Shown here in pieces: positions 31,006 to 39,719 of a stretch of 44,782 nucleotides of DNA. The stretch covers positions 1-44,782 of IMG/VR virus record IMGVR_UViG_3300047564_003626, one strand, 5' to 3'. The notes under the pieces are model-generated. The model worked only from the letters and a program-made list of their open reading frames with translations. It made no database searches and was not told the origin of the DNA. The stretch comes from a virus. A program made the position numbers and the translations under genes. Position 1 is the first letter of the stretch. Each line of letters starts with the position of its first letter.

Positions 31006-33306
31006 TTATACAGCAGCGCGATACCAGATTTCAACCTTGTCATCGACTTCGATGGTGAAGGGTACGACGAGTTTCAACTTACGGATTACGCCGGTTCCAT
31101 CATCAACGATTTCGAAGTCAGCGGTTGAACCCATACGCTGAATGACACCGTTGACGGATAGAATGGGCTTGGAGCCTGATACTAGGCCGCTTGGAGCAGC
31201 AGCTAGGATGTACTCACCGTTTGAGTCGAAGCTAACGATTTCCATATCTACCGCATTACCTTGTTGTGACTTGAACGTGTTGAACGCACTGGTTAGTGAC
31301 GCAACTAGACCACTTAGAGCAGTATCATTGCTGATACGCGCTTGCTCTTCGCTTGCTAGACTTGCTACTACACCTGATACTGCAACTTGGCGGGCTAGGA
31401 CTTCAGCGTTTAGATCAGATACGATACCTGATAGTGAGGTTGAAGTACCACCGGCTAGGTTGGAGATTGCAGCGGCAATTGCGGCATCACGATCAACGAC
31501 TTCTTGCGCTAAGTCAGAAGTTAGTCCTGATACGGCAGTTTGGCGAGCAAGCGTTTCAGCGGCTAGATCCGCAATGACGCCTGAGACTGCAACTTGGCGA
31601 GCCAAGGTTTCCGCAGCTAGGTCGGCAACAACACCTGAGACAGCTACTTGACGAGCAAGCGTTTCTGCCGCTAGGTCTGAGGCCAAGCCTGAGACAGCAG
31701 TCTGACGTGCTAGGGTTTCAGCAGCTAGATCGGCTACTACGCCTGATACGGCAACTTGACGCGCTAGAGTTTCGGCAGCTAGATCAGATACGACACCTGA
31801 TACGGCTACTTGGCGGGCTAGAGTTTCGGCAGCTAGATCAGATACGACACCTGATACGGCTACTTGGCGGGCTAGGGTTTCGGCAGCTAGGTCAGCAACA
31901 ACACCAGAAACGGCGACTTGGCGAGCCAAAGTCTCCGCAGCTAGGTCAGAGGTTAGACCTGATACAGCGGTTTGACGCGCTAGGGTTTCAGCCGCTAGAT
32001 CTGAAGCTAAGCCTGATACAGCAGCTTGACGATCAGCGATTTCGGTATTTAGAGCAGCGGTTACGCCGGAGACAGCAGCCTGACGGTCAGCGATTTCCGT
32101 GTTTAGAGCAGCCGTTACGCCAGATACCGCAGCTTGGCGGTCAGCGATTTCGGTATTGAGGGCAGCAGTTACGCCGGATACCGCAGCTTGGCGATCGGCG
32201 ATTTCGGTATTGAGGGCGGCGGTGACACCTGATACTGCCGCTTGGCGGTCAGCGATTTCGGTGTTGAGTGCAGCGGTAACGCCTGAAACAGCGGCTTGGC
32301 GGTTAGCAATTTCGGTATTGAGTGAAGCCGTTACGCCGGATACTGCCGCTTGACGGTCGGCAATTTCGGTATTAAGGGCTGCAACAGTACCAGTGATTGC
32401 GCCACTGAGGGCCGCTTCAGCAGCCAACGCACGAGCAACTTCATCAGCTAGGTCGAAACCTAGTTGTGCCTCAGCAGCGGTTGCGCGAGCGACTTCGGCT
32501 GATAGGTCGCTTACTGCGCCTGAAAGGGCGGTTGATTGCGTGGTGCCTTGGCTTGCTAGTTGTGATAGAATGGCGCTTACTGCTGATTCGCGGCTTGCGA
32601 CTTCTAGTGCTAGACTGCTATCCAAACCATCCAAGCGTGACTTAATGTTGCCACTGGCAGCGAAGGCAGCTTGGCCGGTTCCCAAGAACGCACCTGATTG
32701 ACCGTAAATGTCTTTCAATAGCTGTTGGAGATCGTTGTCTACTGCTAGATCAACAACACCATGGTAGAACTTCTTGGTGGTGTTTTCGGGGCGGATTTCG
32801 TCGAGTGAGAAGCGTTGTAGGAACTGGTAAAGTACGCCGGTTACGCCTGAAGGAACTACTGCTGAAGCATAGGTTCCGTCTGCATTGTCAGCGAAGAACT
32901 TTAGCATGGTTCCACTGGTTGCGGTATCGACTTCCAAGAACGCTACGATTTCACGACCTTGTGAATCTTGCATTGGGGTCTTGTCTGCCGCATTTAGAAG
33001 AAGAACCTTGGCTTTTTCATGAGGGGTTGCAGTGGGCGCTGCATCGCTGGTGCGGTAAGCGAACTTACCCTTGTTGACTACGCGATTTTCGTTGTCAGAG
33101 TAAAGGGCGCTGTCTGAGAATAGGAAAGGACCATTGAGTGAGATTGACGCACTGGAACCACCGGCTGTAACGGATAAAGCCGCAGCACCTTGAACGTAAT
33201 CTTCAACAGGTTTGGTAGCTAGAATGTTACTAGCTGCATTCGTTGAAATAGAGTCAAACTCAATAGAACGTGCTAGAGCTTGACTCTTAAGATTAATCCT
33301 ACGCAT
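31006..33306 (-). CDS. Long coiled-coil fibre with 18-residue repeats (probable neck fibre)
   Basis: A 766-residue fibre. Residues 1-230 are mixed and beta-rich. A tandem array follows: 7 copies of an 18-residue unit around LNTEIADRQAAVSG, then 9 copies of a related unit around LAAETLARQVAVSG. The period of 18 residues equals five turns of helix (7 + 11), a pattern of long parallel coiled coils. The last 75 residues form a beta domain (SVNGVIQRMGSTADFEIVDD, then EVDDKVEIWY) shared with the next upstream gene. Position between head-completion genes and the sheath suggests a neck whisker or head fibre rather than a tail fibre. Confidence 0.82.
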   Translation of the reverse strand: MRRINLKSQALARSIEFDSISTNAASNILATKPVEDYVQGAAALSVTAGGSSASISLNGPFLFSDSALYSDNENRVVNKGKFAYRTSDAAPTATPHEKAKVLLLNAADKTPMQDSQGREIVAFLEVDTATSGTMLKFFADNADGTYASAVVPSGVTGVLYQFLQRFSLDEIRPENTTKKFYHGVVDLAVDNDLQQLLKDIYGQSGAFLGTGQAAFAASGNIKSRLDGLDSSLALEVASRESAVSAILSQLASQGTTQSTALSGAVSDLSAEVARATAAEAQLGFDLADEVARALAAEAALSGAITGTVAALNTEIADRQAAVSGVTASLNTEIANRQAAVSGVTAALNTEIADRQAAVSGVTAALNTEIADRQAAVSGVTAALNTEIADRQAAVSGVTAALNTEIADRQAAVSGVTAALNTEIADRQAAVSGLASDLAAETLARQTAVSGLTSDLAAETLARQVAVSGVVADLAAETLARQVAVSGVVSDLAAETLARQVAVSGVVSDLAAETLARQVAVSGVVADLAAETLARQTAVSGLASDLAAETLARQVAVSGVVADLAAETLARQVAVSGVIADLAAETLARQTAVSGLTSDLAQEVVDRDAAIAAAISNLAGGTSTSLSGIVSDLNAEVLARQVAVSGVVASLASEEQARISNDTALSGLVASLTSAFNTFKSQQGNAVDMEIVSFDSNGEYILAAAPSGLVSGSKPILSVNGVIQRMGSTADFEIVDDGTGVIRKLKLVVPFTIEVDDKVEIWYRAAV
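31490..32395 (-). repeat. 54-bp tandem repeat coding for the fibre's coiled coil
   Basis: About 16 tandem units of 54 bp (18 codons) lie inside the fibre gene, in two subfamilies (VTAALNTEIADRQAAVSG and V.ADLAAETLARQVAVSG). Third-base differences are frequent between units although the residues are nearly constant, so purifying selection acts on the protein and the array is not a very recent expansion. Limits are approximate. Confidence 0.85.
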
Positions 33307-33334
33307 TTTATTCTGTTTTTCCTTTCATAAGAAA

Positions 33335-33616
33335 CTAAGCGACTAAGTAATCAACGGAGACATAATCATCACTGGTGATCTCTTCACTTGATAACCAAGA
33401 GAAAGATTTACCATCTGGGTTTTCCACGTAATCAAGATTAGGAGCCTGACAAACTCCATTTACATAGACTTTTAAACTTCCAAGTGCGATAGGATAAACC
33501 GTATCTAACTCAAAGTTTAGGTTGTCGTTTGTGGCTGGAATTTTATTGTACCTAAAAGCATCTGCTGTTACGTAGGCCGAACCAACGCCTCCAAAACCGA
33601 ATGTTGTCCAAGTCAA
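33335..33616 (-). CDS. Small beta protein, fibre-knob paralogue
   Basis: A 93-residue protein starting with TTG that overlaps the previous stop (TTGA), with GGAGG about 10 bases ahead of it. The C-terminal segment (KVYVNGVCQAPNLDYVENPD, then DDYVSVDYLVA) corresponds to the last domain of the long fibre gene downstream (SVNGVIQRMGSTADFEIVDD, then DDKVEIWYRAAV). It may be a free knob, cap or decoration protein. Confidence 0.72.
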   Translation of the reverse strand: MTWTTFGFGGVGSAYVTADAFRYNKIPATNDNLNFELDTVYPIALGSLKVYVNGVCQAPNLDYVENPDGKSFSWLSSEEITSDDYVSVDYLVA

Positions 33617-34413
33617 GGGTTATAACCTCCAACAATAACACTTACTTTTCCCTGAATATCTACTGGCATTAAATATAAGTCTGCTGGGCTTTGAATATCT
33701 AAGATGAGTCTCTTTGTTGTTGTTATTCTATGGCTTACATCCCCTGAGATATATTTGTCCAATAAAGGATTCCAAACTAGAGGTAGAAGCTGAATGTATG
33801 AGTTTGCTTCTACAATATCTACATCAATAATTAGTTGTGAGTACCCGTTAAAGTTTAGCCCTTTTTGCATCAGTGGAATATCGACTTCTTTATCCAGAAT
33901 TGTTATTTCGTCGTGCATTTTTATGAAGCTGGGTGGTTCCGCCATTCTTGGTGGGCCGGGAGGACCCTGCGGGCCGGGCGGTCCTTGAGGCCCTTCGATC
34001 ACAGACACATCAGCTGTCTTGGACAGCATAAGCCATCCGTATGATGTTGCTCTTAATGCTATATAATCGTTTGTGCTATTTAGTAATACTTCAGACAATC
34101 CATCTATTAATTGACCGCTGGCGGCTTGGATACGAACCACATTTACTGTATCGTCTACCTTTTTAAACTCGTACTTCTTTCCGTAAAGTGTTGCGGCGCG
34201 TGGTAGCGTTACAACTATTTCTCCGGTGGTTGCATCACATAATGATAATCCGTCGAGTTCTTGTAGTGTAAAACTTGAGTTTCGCTCGAATATTTCCTCA
34301 GAGTTAATATCTTTAACTCTTGTTCGCCTCGTCTTGTTGTTCTGAACTATTACTAAAGTGTCTTCGTTGTATAACCTATTCGCAATAGGTAAGCTTGTAA
34401 TTTTTACTGCCAT
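33613..34413 (-). CDS. Collagen-like fibre/decoration protein of the neck region
   Basis: A 266-residue protein. Residues 1-35 (VKITSLPIANRLYNEDTLVI) are an adaptor related to the N-terminus of the tail fibre at 16504. A beta-rich domain follows (TGEIVVTLPRAATLYGKKYE), then a short collagen-like stretch (GPQGPPGPQGPPGPP, about residues 140-155), and a C-terminal beta domain. It lies with the long fibre gene between connector and sheath genes. It could be a head fibre or whisker. Confidence 0.72.
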   Translation of the reverse strand: MAVKITSLPIANRLYNEDTLVIVQNNKTRRTRVKDINSEEIFERNSSFTLQELDGLSLCDATTGEIVVTLPRAATLYGKKYEFKKVDDTVNVVRIQAASGQLIDGLSEVLLNSTNDYIALRATSYGWLMLSKTADVSVIEGPQGPPGPQGPPGPPRMAEPPSFIKMHDEITILDKEVDIPLMQKGLNFNGYSQLIIDVDIVEANSYIQLLPLVWNPLLDKYISGDVSHRITTTKRLILDIQSPADLYLMPVDIQGKVSVIVGGYNP

Positions 34414-34427
34414 TTGCGCCCCTTAAG

Positions 34428-35147
34428 TCATGGATCATTTGAAATAGGCAATACGATTACTGCTGAATTTTCTGTCAACAGAACGTCCTCATCATCAATA
34501 CTAACGATTGATAGATAATATTCCGAATCCAATAAACCTGTCCCTAATATTGTATTAGTTACATTTTCAATTGGGTGATTCAATGATCCATTAGATGTTT
34601 GAATATTGGTTTCAATTGCGTCTACAACGAAGCCAGTTGACTCACTAAATACTTGGCCGCATAGAACCACATTAAATACTTTTACATATGGCCTATGCTG
34701 ATCCGTATCATGGTGTCCATTATATTCAACTGAAAAGTATTGATTCGGAAGTGGGTCGTCTATCGTGTAGTAGTGCGAATTTCTTGCCAACTCAAACATA
34801 ATCTGGTTGCCAATAAGCCTCTGCTCTTTTCTTGTGTTAGTGAATAAATAAATAGATAAAGGTACATGAATTTCTCCAAGTGGTTCGTATATCTTTATTT
34901 CGTTTAAACTTTTAACAGCAATTGGTTTATCACCGTATACATTAATCTTGTATTTAACGTCATTGAAGTAGCGCATGCCGACTGATGGGAATTTTTGATC
35001 ATTTACTGATGGTTGATTGGAGCCGTCGTATTTATTTACGAGGGAAAAGTCCGGCATTTTTGCCAACACTCTGCCTGTCGGTATTCCGGTGATTTGAGAT
35101 ATTTTTATGCACATTGTGCCGAGCATTAAGTCTTCCAAGTCTCTCAT
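34428..35147 (-). CDS. Probable tail terminator/neck protein
   Basis: A 239-residue beta-rich protein placed after the gp10-like gene and before the fibre genes, the usual position of a tail completion or terminator protein. It has no motif I can name. Segments such as EPLGEIHVPLSIYLFTNTRKE and RPYVKVFNVVLCGQVFSES look like the strands of such neck proteins. It is longer than most terminators, with a long C-terminal extension (from about residue 165). Position-based call. Confidence 0.5.
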   Translation of the reverse strand: MRDLEDLMLGTMCIKISQITGIPTGRVLAKMPDFSLVNKYDGSNQPSVNDQKFPSVGMRYFNDVKYKINVYGDKPIAVKSLNEIKIYEPLGEIHVPLSIYLFTNTRKEQRLIGNQIMFELARNSHYYTIDDPLPNQYFSVEYNGHHDTDQHRPYVKVFNVVLCGQVFSESTGFVVDAIETNIQTSNGSLNHPIENVTNTILGTGLLDSEYYLSIVSIDDEDVLLTENSAVIVLPISNDP

Positions 35148-35150
35148 AAA

Positions 35151-35711
35151 TCACTTGACCTTAAACCATGATTTCCAGTCACCACCGTTGGCCATTTCTT
35201 TTATGGCTTGTTCGATTATGAATTTCAAATCCGAATCCGATACAGACTCATATACGGCATCTTGAATTGCTGGCCTTAGAAAGGGTCTTGGTGGAATAAT
35301 TGCCTGAACTGGATCTAAGACAACTGCCCCATATTCTTGCACTTCTGCATATTTGGCTACTGCCGGATTATCAATTCCAATTTCAACCATCACCTTGTTC
35401 ATGTAAACTGTAGAATACAGAACTTTTACCGACTCTTCCATCTTGCCGGTTTCCATTAGGACAGCTTCCGTCTTACCGTCTCTTAGTTTTTTAGTTAATT
35501 CTGGTGTATCTGGGCTATGAGGTTCTGTTGGATTTCCACCGTTATAGATGTTTTCTTTTGCGCGTTTTACCGCATCCCTTGCGATATAATTGGCTATCTG
35601 CTGTTTGAAGCTGGGGTCTTCTATTCCATCTGCAAGCATTTCAATAGCGGCTAGAAAGTCGTCCAATCCGCCGCCAAATCTCTTTCCTTTTTTAGAATTT
35701 CTCTTTGCCAT
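35151..35711 (-). CDS. HK97 gp10-like head-tail joining protein
   Basis: A 186-residue protein. The end of the core reads KYAEVQEYGAVVLDPVQAI, then IPPRPFLRPAIQDA, the conserved Y...E.Ga....i..RpFlrpA region of HK97 gp10 / Mu gpG-type virion morphogenesis proteins. The N-terminal half is helical and basic. These proteins seat on the connector and help join the tail. It overlaps its upstream neighbour by one base. Confidence 0.8.
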   Translation of the reverse strand: MAKRNSKKGKRFGGGLDDFLAAIEMLADGIEDPSFKQQIANYIARDAVKRAKENIYNGGNPTEPHSPDTPELTKKLRDGKTEAVLMETGKMEESVKVLYSTVYMNKVMVEIGIDNPAVAKYAEVQEYGAVVLDPVQAIIPPRPFLRPAIQDAVYESVSDSDLKFIIEQAIKEMANGGDWKSWFKVK

Positions 35712-36106
35712 TAATACCTAGAATCTCTATGACACTTAGCTTCTATCATGATGTTGTCGCCAAAAAGTGCTGTAGGCTGTACAAAGTAAATTATCCATTC
35801 GTTAGGAGTATTTGGTGGATAAACTATCTTATCTCCTGTTGAAATATCTTCTGTTGCTGAAGTATAGAAAGAGAGGATTTCTTTTGATGTGTTGTTTGGT
35901 AAGCCGCCGATTTCTGTTTCTTTAACTTCTCTCTTATCGGTGTTTATGACTATCTTTATTTGTCTTTCAGTGAATACGTTTAATTCGTCTACTGGCTCGC
36001 CATACTTGTCTAACTGTATGCTTTGTGAGACTCTTTTGATTATAGTAATGACGCCGACTCTATTAATGAATCTATTACAGATTCTACGCCTTATTCTTGA
36101 GTTCAT
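35711..36106 (-). CDS. Head closure protein candidate
   Basis: A 131-residue, strand-rich protein between the connector gene (4-base overlap) and the gp10-like gene (one-base overlap). The features are an N-terminal basic stretch (NSRIRRRICNRFINRVGVIT) and a C-terminal part with EWIIYFVQPTALFGD. This fits the head-closure (gp16- or gp7-like) slot. The role is based on order and length; no motif was recognised with certainty. Confidence 0.6.
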   Translation of the reverse strand: MNSRIRRRICNRFINRVGVITIIKRVSQSIQLDKYGEPVDELNVFTERQIKIVINTDKREVKETEIGGLPNNTSKEILSFYTSATEDISTGDKIVYPPNTPNEWIIYFVQPTALFGDNIMIEAKCHRDSRY

Positions 36107-36750
36107 CGGAGATACCTGTACCTATTTAGAATTGAATAAATAGTTACTGGAATACCGATATTCATTTCATCGTAACGCTGTCTTGGGTCAACATAGTTTT
36201 CTTCGAATTTATCAAAGACGAACCTCGTTGATGAACCGCCTTCTGGAATTGCGACTGAGCCTGTATCAACTGACTGAGCGTATGTATTTGCTAACATTAG
36301 GGTGGCTAGTTTGATTGGTGGCGGTATATCTTTATATCCTGCTATATACGTTGCTTGGTATAGTGCGCCGGTTATTAGGGCCTTCGAGAATATTACTCTC
36401 CCATCCTTCATGAATGTGTAGTTAGATGGAGATATTGTCAGTGAGTTCATGTTGTATCCATTGCCGTCAACAAGATTACTTGAACCTATTGGGTGATACG
36501 TAATAGATTCAATTGAATGTAATGGAAACTTTCTTAGGTATAGTTTTATTTGGCCCGTTTTTGCCACAAACTCTTCTTGAATAACGCCGGTCCCGAACGT
36601 CTGTCCTGCATATAGATCGATAATTGATGAAATGTATTCCAAGAAATCGTAAACGTCACCAGAGGTTGCGAAGACTCCACAATCCGCTCCCGGCTGAAAG
36701 TCTGCACCATATGGTGAATTAAGAAACTCTTGTACTGTAACGTATGCCAT
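36103..36750 (-). CDS. Head-tail connector protein, gp6-like
   Basis: A 215-residue protein directly after the capsid gene. It starts with YVTVQEFLNSPYG and contains the helical segment VYDFLEYISSIIDLYAGQTF, then a strand domain (LYLRKFPLHSIESITYHPIG) and the helical IKLATLMLANTYAQSV, the common outline of adaptor proteins that form a ring under the portal (dna-packaging gp6 type). The start follows GAGG; a TATAAT box lies at 36767-36772. Confidence 0.72.
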   Translation of the reverse strand: MAYVTVQEFLNSPYGADFQPGADCGVFATSGDVYDFLEYISSIIDLYAGQTFGTGVIQEEFVAKTGQIKLYLRKFPLHSIESITYHPIGSSNLVDGNGYNMNSLTISPSNYTFMKDGRVIFSKALITGALYQATYIAGYKDIPPPIKLATLMLANTYAQSVDTGSVAIPEGGSSTRFVFDKFEENYVDPRQRYDEMNIGIPVTIYSILNRYRYLR

Positions 36751-36786
36751 ACATTCCTCGCTTAATATTATATTAATTTAAAAAAT

Positions 36787-36812
36787 AAGTGCCCCGCTTT
36801 CGCGGGACACTT
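36787..36812 (-). terminator. Terminator after the major capsid gene
   Basis: AAGTGCCCCGC (36787-36797) and GCGGGACACTT (36802-36812) pair with one mismatch around a 4-base loop; on the minus strand the stem is followed by ATTTTTTAAAT. It separates the capsid message from the connector genes. Confidence 0.85.
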
Positions 36813-36831
36813 TTCGCTTTATAGGTGGGGA

Positions 36832-37782
36832 TTAACTTAAAGCGTCAGATACGTTGGAGATTACTGCGTGATGGTTCTTGGCGCGTAGTTCGAGCGTACC
36901 ATACCACTTGATTAGGCGGTTCGCTACAATGTCGGCTGAACCGATTGACAATTCCTTCATGCGGATGCCACCAGCCAATTCAGCTAGTGAAACCTTGGCG
37001 GTGTCTACAACGAACACCTTGCCTGAAGGGAGGAAGTCGCCACGAACGGGTACGATTTCGAGATCGAAGCCTAGTGGTGATAGGTAACGCATCGTGCTTA
37101 CGCCTAAACCGCCAACTTGACCACCGGCGAGGTAGCGAACGCGATCGGCGGTGAAACCAGCGATGCGCTGTGCTACGGCAGGACGACACATGATGACGTT
37201 AGGATTGCCACCCGCTGCATAGGCAGCGATTAGGGCTTCTTGAAGCTTGGCTTCAACTAGAGCAGCCGCAGACGCACCGTTTGAAACTGCGTTTGAACCT
37301 GAAGCTAGTTCAGCAATCAAACCGTTCATTTGCTGGGGAGCGGTCTGGGTCTTGTCACCGTTCCAGATCCAGTATTCGATGGCACGCATAACGTCCATCA
37401 TTTTTTCTTCAACTTCACGGGCGAAGGCATCCATGCCAGATGACTTACCAATGGTGTTGGTCGCGTTGAGCAATTCGGTAGCCTTGGCGATACGGCCAAC
37501 TGACATAACCTTGTTGTCACGACGAACCGTGCTGTTGGTGGTATCGCTGGGAGCGCCACCATCGGCATATACTGAATCAGAGAACGTGGAGGTTAGCGTG
37601 GTTTCAGTCCACTCATGCGTTAGAGCAGAGGCGGTCGTGCGACGTAGACGTGAGAAGAGGGGTACATCGGGAGGCGTGATGTACTGAATTAGGTCGCTTA
37701 GATCTTCGTGAATGGAATCAGCGAAGTTGGTGGTGTTGAGTGCGCGGAGAAGCGCCTCTTCTTTTTTAGATAATTCTGACAT
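36832..37782 (-). CDS. Major capsid protein (SU10-type, HK97 fold)
   Basis: A 316-residue capsid subunit. The pattern ITPPDVPLFSRLRR, then THEWTETTL, then RRDNKVMSVGRIAKAT, AREVEEKMMDVMRAIEYWIWNG (partly quoted) and NVIMCRPAVAQRIAGF corresponds to the SU10 major capsid family, with the HK97 spine helix and A-domain. There is no delta domain at the N-terminus; scaffolding seems to come from the protease-scaffold gene just upstream. G+C is clearly higher than in its neighbours, in keeping with strong expression. The gene has hairpins on both sides and its own AAAGG ribosome-binding site. Confidence 0.9.
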   Translation of the reverse strand: MSELSKKEEALLRALNTTNFADSIHEDLSDLIQYITPPDVPLFSRLRRTTASALTHEWTETTLTSTFSDSVYADGGAPSDTTNSTVRRDNKVMSVGRIAKATELLNATNTIGKSSGMDAFAREVEEKMMDVMRAIEYWIWNGDKTQTAPQQMNGLIAELASGSNAVSNGASAAALVEAKLQEALIAAYAAGGNPNVIMCRPAVAQRIAGFTADRVRYLAGGQVGGLGVSTMRYLSPLGFDLEIVPVRGDFLPSGKVFVVDTAKVSLAELAGGIRMKELSIGSADIVANRLIKWYGTLELRAKNHHAVISNVSDALS

Positions 37783-37887
37783 TGTAAACCTTTCAAAAGA
37801 ATAGACTTTACTTCTTCTCTACACTCTGTCTAATAAGAGGAATGCTTAACGGAGAAGGATTACATTTATATATTTTAGACATGGGAA

Positions 37888-37911
37888 AAGGGTGCCGATT
37901 TTGGCACCCTT
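37888..37911 (-). terminator. Terminator between protease and capsid genes
   Basis: AAGGGTGCC (37888-37896), 6-base loop, GGCACCCTT (37903-37911), a perfect 9-pair stem; on the minus strand it is followed by TTTTCCC. It lies about 25 bases after the protease-scaffold stop. AT-rich sequence with TATATAAAT-like boxes follows before the capsid start. Confidence 0.8.
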
Positions 37912-37936
37912 CACGTTTGCTATATTGGAGTTGCTT

Positions 37937-39664
37937 TTAAACGAACTCTCCGTAACCGATGTATTTGTTACCCAAGATTTTGTGCCTGATGAGTTCTTGT
38001 GCGTCACGTTGAACCTTGGCACGTTCAATGTTTTCAGTCTTACGCGCTTCAGGTGAATTTGAACGAGTGACTGATTCGAATAATTGTTCCGCTGGCTTGG
38101 AGGCTGGCTCCGACTCAACACGGACAAGGCGCTCTGAGAGTTCAGCGTTGATCGCTTTCATGCTGTCCATTTGTTCGCGTAGCACTTTGTTTTCTTCCAA
38201 GCAAGATTCAATTTGTGAGCGAACTTCATTGAACTTGTCGCTGATTACTTGAGTAATGGTGGACATGAGTGCTTCTTCGTTGTAGGCGGCGCGTTCTTCA
38301 ACTTCCGCTTGCTCAACTTCTTGTTCAACTTCTTCAACTTCAGCAGCTTGAACTTCCTCTAGCGGCTGTTCTTCTTGTTGAACTTCTTCTTCTGCTCTCT
38401 TCTCTTCCATAGGCGTTAGCATCGTTGATTCGTCTGATAAATCTTCCTTCATACTTGCGGCACCACTTTCTGCATCCATGAAGCGTTTTGCAGTCCATTT
38501 TTCAATTTTACGCATAGCAGAATATGCCGCGCTCTTAACATCTTCTTCAGACATTTCTTCCGGCATTTCGGTCATATCTTCAATTGTATCAATTGCTTCT
38601 ACAATAGTCGTTAGAAGTTCGAGAAGCTTGTTCATGTGGTGCTTTTCGCCTGGAACTTCCTCCATAAGTTGTTCCATAGTCATTTCGCTTCTTTCTGTAT
38701 CAGAAGCTTCGGTTGAGGTCGTCGTAGATTCTAGGATTTCCTCATCGCGGGTTTCTTTGTTATCCATCTTTTCCATAGCCTTTACTAAGCGATCAGCCCA
38801 ATTCTTACCACTCTCTCCACCCCATAGCAGGAAAGCAACATAACCGGGCGTTTCCTCACCTGACTTATCCCAACCGGGCCTTTTATCAACCTTGTGACGT
38901 GCATGCCAAGCACTCATCTTGCGGGCTTTTTCTGGCGTTATTTTAGCGCCACCAGCAAGTTTACGTGCCCAAGAAATAGTAGACTGGACTAATCCATCCC
39001 CACCCATTCCTTCTTCGTATAATTTTAGCCCCTTTTTAAATTGACTTTGGACTGTTTCTGGTGGAGTGAAGTTAATGCCATCATATGCTCTTTCGGCAAC
39101 TTCCTGATCTTCGACAGTTTCCCAATCAACTGAACGAATGATTTTTTCTACCCAACTATCAGGATTTGATGGCTTTCTTACTATTCCAACACGTTTCAAT
39201 TGAACCCTATCAAATACGCGAACATTCTTTCTTAATTCTTCGTTGTATTCAAAGTGCGCGCTTTCAACTGAACCATTGATTGATAGTCCGAATTGTTTTG
39301 TTTTTCCGGTCAATGGATCGGGAACAGTCATCTTCCGATAATAGTAAATTGCTTTTGGATTATCGGAATCTAGTCTTGCTACAACTTTTAGTCTATCGTC
39401 TTCGGTTACGGTCGCGTTTATTAAGCAACCGAGAATATTCATCGGCTCTTCATCGCCAAGATGCTCTGCCTCTAGTTCAACTGGTTCCTGCCGCTCTATT
39501 CCATTTAGAATATCGAAAGAGAACCCATCCTGACACTTCCTGTTGAAGATCGTTTGATAGGTATCAATTGACGTTGACGAGGCGATTCCCTCAAAGAACA
39601 TCGTGCCCTCTGAGTCGCTATATGCCCTAGTAATGGGTATTGCAAATTTAAAGTCTTTAAACAT
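37937..39664 (-). CDS. Prohead protease fused to a scaffold-like domain
   Basis: A 575-residue multidomain protein. Residues 1-175 are a prohead protease: His68 in ELEAEHLGDEEP and Ser128 in FGLSINGSV fit the serine-protease dyad of the U35-like families, and the end of the domain reads RVGIVRKPSNPDSW. Residues about 200-305 hold a second domain (FTPPETVQSQFKKGLKLY, MSAWHARHKVDKRPGW, VAFLLWGGESGKNWA), known from other phage head-maturation proteins but of unknown role. Residues 310-460 are very acidic, followed by a coiled coil (about 465-530) and a basic tail, as in scaffolds. It directs and then clears the inside of the prohead. Confidence 0.85.
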   Translation of the reverse strand: MFKDFKFAIPITRAYSDSEGTMFFEGIASSTSIDTYQTIFNRKCQDGFSFDILNGIERQEPVELEAEHLGDEEPMNILGCLINATVTEDDRLKVVARLDSDNPKAIYYYRKMTVPDPLTGKTKQFGLSINGSVESAHFEYNEELRKNVRVFDRVQLKRVGIVRKPSNPDSWVEKIIRSVDWETVEDQEVAERAYDGINFTPPETVQSQFKKGLKLYEEGMGGDGLVQSTISWARKLAGGAKITPEKARKMSAWHARHKVDKRPGWDKSGEETPGYVAFLLWGGESGKNWADRLVKAMEKMDNKETRDEEILESTTTSTEASDTERSEMTMEQLMEEVPGEKHHMNKLLELLTTIVEAIDTIEDMTEMPEEMSEEDVKSAAYSAMRKIEKWTAKRFMDAESGAASMKEDLSDESTMLTPMEEKRAEEEVQQEEQPLEEVQAAEVEEVEQEVEQAEVEERAAYNEEALMSTITQVISDKFNEVRSQIESCLEENKVLREQMDSMKAINAELSERLVRVESEPASKPAEQLFESVTRSNSPEARKTENIERAKVQRDAQELIRHKILGNKYIGYGEFV

Positions 39665-39719
39665 AAGCCCCTTAAAATAATAAATAGTGAATACTTTTCA
39701 TTTTAGAAAAGGAGTGCGT

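Noticed and set aside
31142-32701. Several long open frames antisense to the fibre repeat array
   Set aside because: They are by-products of the 54-bp repeat read on the other strand. They have repetitive, low-complexity translations and no ribosome-binding sites.
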